From positions 1 to 7,016 of the forward strand of contig CALDKR010000166.1 in the NCBI GenBank assembly GCA_937898095.1: DNA of 7,016 nucleotides. Reading direction: 5' to 3'. The stretch's first letter is position 1. Each line of letters begins with the position of its first letter. Under the pieces are notes generated by a model, which did no database searches, was not told the DNA's origin, and was given only the letters and a program-made list of their open reading frames with translations. Positions 5,711-7,016 of this stretch are shown in pieces. The translations under genes and the position numbers were made by a program. Source of the DNA: an uncultured Rhodoluna sp. GTDB taxonomy: Bacteria; Actinomycetota; Actinomycetes; Actinomycetales; Microbacteriaceae.

Positions 5711-5728
5711 TGACCTGATGTTTTTTAT

Positions 5729-5736
5729 AAGGAGAG
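5729..5736 (+). promoter_or_regulatory. Strong Shine-Dalgarno that fixes a TTG start
   Basis: AAGGAGAG is the best ribosome-binding match seen in the window and lies 3-5 nt before the TTG at 5740. It supports independent initiation for the zinc-ribbon gene, while its neighbours on both sides have weak sites and seem to depend on coupling. Confidence 0.75.
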
Positions 5737-5739
5737 ACT

Positions 5740-6453
5740 TTGAAAGCAACCCCTCAAGAGCAGACAGACCTTTTGGCATTAGCCGAAATCGATTCTGAAT
5801 TAGCTCGCTTGCGCCGCGCAGTTGAAGCGGCAACCGACTCGACAGCGTCTCAACCGTTGCGCGTTGAACAGCGCGAAGTTGCGTCGAAGCTGATTGACGC
5901 GAGATCGCATTTAGAGGGGCTGCAGCTCGAGGCTAAGCGCGCACAAGAAGACCTAGATGTCGTTGAGCAACGCATCGCAAAAGATAAGCAGCTTCTGAGT
6001 GCAACCTCATCGACCAAAGATGCTCAGGGAATTCAGCACGAATTGGCAACTCTTGAACGACGAAAGTCAGAGCTTGAGGATGCGCAAATTGTTTTGCTTG
6101 ACCTAATCGAGCAGGCAGAACAGGCAAATCTAGCGGTTGCTGCTCAAAAGGCTGACGTTGACGCCCGTTTATTGGCTGCAACTTCTCAGGCTGAGGCCGA
6201 ACTTGTCAAAGCTAGGTCTGGTTTGGATTTGGTTGCTGCCAAGAGAGCACAGCACTGCGCCGGCATGAACCAAGATTTGGTCGAGTTCTATGAAAAGAAA
6301 GCCAACCGAGGTGTTGTAGCTGCACGTTTGCTAGGTCGTGAGTGCGGCGCTTGTCACATGACTATTGGAGCCACAGCCTTGGCTGAAATTGCCGAGCTGG
6401 CTGCAGATGAAATTGCAACCTGCACAGAGTGCCAGGCTGTGCTGATTCGATGA
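5740..6453 (+). CDS. Coiled-coil protein with C-terminal C4 zinc ribbon (DUF164/zf-RING_7 family)
   Basis: A cytosolic protein of 237 residues. Residues ~8-180 are rich in Glu, Ala, Lys, Arg and Leu with heptad-like spacing, suggesting a long antiparallel coiled-coil hairpin. The C-terminus carries CGAC (Cys202, Cys205) and CTEC (Cys228, Cys231), a four-cysteine zinc ribbon. This is the architecture of the family that includes chlamydial CT398 and mycobacterial Rv2229c. Its molecular role in actinobacteria is not established; nucleic-acid or protein binding is a guess. The start is TTG, chosen because AAGGAGAG at 5729-5736 is well placed; an in-frame ATG at 5710 meets a TGA after one codon. 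The gap to nif3 is 32 bp and the stop overlaps the next ATG (ATGA), so it is cotranscribed and probably coupled with rnhA. Confidence 0.9.
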   Translation: MKATPQEQTDLLALAEIDSELARLRRAVEAATDSTASQPLRVEQREVASKLIDARSHLEGLQLEAKRAQEDLDVVEQRIAKDKQLLSATSSTKDAQGIQHELATLERRKSELEDAQIVLLDLIEQAEQANLAVAAQKADVDARLLAATSQAEAELVKARSGLDLVAAKRAQHCAGMNQDLVEFYEKKANRGVVAARLLGRECGACHMTIGATALAEIAELAADEIATCTECQAVLIR

Positions 6454-7016
6454 ACTCAATCACGAACTTCGTTGTCGAGGCCGATGGTGGTTCACGCGGA
6501 AACCCAGGCCCGGCAGGTTCAGGAGCGGTAATCATCAATGCTGACACTGGACAGATAATTTACGAAGTTGCGAGATTCATTGGCATAGCGACCAATAACG
6601 TTGCTGAATACACGGCACTGTTGGCGGCTCTGCAGGTGATTGACGGTCTTTCTGATCGCGCAAATGTAACTGTGCGCATGGACTCAAAACTCGTAATTGA
6701 GCAGATGGCCGGTCGCTGGAAGATCAAGCATCCTGACATGCAGATTCTGGGTGCCGAAGTTCAAAAAATTGCTTCACGCCACTCGGTCTCATGGAGCTGG
6801 ATTCCCCGTGAGTTAAACTCACTAGCCGATTCGCTGGCTAACCGCGCCATGGACGCTTCGGCGGATTGCGATTCGGACTTTTTAGGCAGTCAGGAATCAG
6901 CAGCTACTTTAGCTGGGGCTGGGGATTCGATTTCCAGTCGCGCTGAAGATGCCAAGCTCATGGCGGCTGTTGGTGAGTTCAACTCCAGTCGCCCTAGTTC
7001 GGTTAGAGCCCCTGGC
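6450..7016 (+). CDS. Ribonuclease HI domain protein, probably RNase H/phosphatase fusion (3' end cut off)
   Basis: The N-terminal ~135 residues form a type I RNase H domain, which cuts the RNA strand of RNA-DNA hybrids using two metal ions. The catalytic acids are visible: Asp12 in EADGGSRGNPGPAG, Glu53 in TNNVAEY, Asp78 in MDSKLVIEQM and Asp127 in NSLADSLAN. GRWKIKHPD is also typical of the actinobacterial type. After residue ~140 comes a low-complexity linker rich in Ser, Ala and Asp that continues to the window edge at residue 189 without a stop. M. tuberculosis Rv2228c has the same order, RNase H then linker then a CobC/phosphoglycerate-mutase-like phosphatase. A second domain to the right is therefore likely but not seen. 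The ATG overlaps the previous stop as ATGA and no Shine-Dalgarno is evident, pointing to coupling. Confidence 0.92.
   Translation, partial: MNSITNFVVEADGGSRGNPGPAGSGAVIINADTGQIIYEVARFIGIATNNVAEYTALLAALQVIDGLSDRANVTVRMDSKLVIEQMAGRWKIKHPDMQILGAEVQKIASRHSVSWSWIPRELNSLADSLANRAMDASADCDSDFLGSQESAATLAGAGDSISSRAEDAKLMAAVGEFNSSRPSSVRAPG

Noticed and set aside
5933..6181. An 82-codon minus-strand open frame within the coiled-coil gene
   Set aside because: It is a shadow of the regular coiled-coil codon pattern on the plus strand, with no ribosome binding site or family signature.
1..7016. A hidden defence, toxin-antitoxin or mobile system
   Set aside because: All coding capacity is accounted for by housekeeping genes plus one permease. 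No transposase, recombinase, nuclease cassette or small toxin-antitoxin pair could be found on either strand.

Overview
The window reads as chromosomal housekeeping DNA from an actinobacterium with moderate GC (about half G+C by eye). The homodimeric-type pyruvate dehydrogenase E1, the AhpE-type peroxiredoxin beside it, and the run nif3 - zinc-ribbon protein - RNase HI together match the gene neighbourhood known from Mycobacterium tuberculosis (Rv2228c-Rv2230c, with ahpE and aceE nearby). Moderate GC, short intergenic gaps and a tRNA without encoded CCA suggest a small-genome aquatic Microbacteriaceae (Luna/Rhodoluna/Aquiluna-like). That placement is an inference and was not tested by any search.

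Layout. Positions 1-1783 on the minus strand hold the first two thirds of aceE, cut by the left window edge. A 147-bp intergenic region separates it from a divergent peroxiredoxin gene (1931-2389, plus strand). It contains two outward-facing TAAACT boxes placed almost symmetrically around a small perfect dyad. A complex hairpin then abuts the 5' end of tRNA-Val(UAC) (2456-2528), which is followed by a perfect 34-bp palindrome that probably terminates transcription.

From about 2579 to the right edge the plus strand is one tightly packed gene string. It starts with a 12-TM NCS1/CodB-like permease carrying an unusual N-terminal extension of about 295 residues, acidic and Ser/Glu-rich. Next come a NIF3/DUF34 metal protein (3-bp gap), a coiled-coil zinc-ribbon protein (32-bp gap, TTG start, strong Shine-Dalgarno) and an RNase HI gene (ATGA overlap). 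The RNase H gene runs off the right edge with a linker, and by analogy with Rv2228c it probably continues into a histidine-phosphatase domain.

How the genes fit together. AceE feeds acetyl-CoA into central metabolism. The peroxiredoxin removes peroxides and may share regulation with aceE through the divergent intergenic region. The nif3/zinc-ribbon/rnhA trio is a conserved actinobacterial cluster whose joint role is not established. The permease sits directly upstream with a 3-bp gap, so it is probably cotranscribed with the trio.

No mobile element, CRISPR array, defence system or obviously foreign DNA was seen. The least ordinary items are the acidic extension of the permease with its 30-bp tandem repeat, the symmetric divergent control region, and the two strong inverted repeats that bracket the tRNA. 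No stretch longer than 300 bases lacks a gene.
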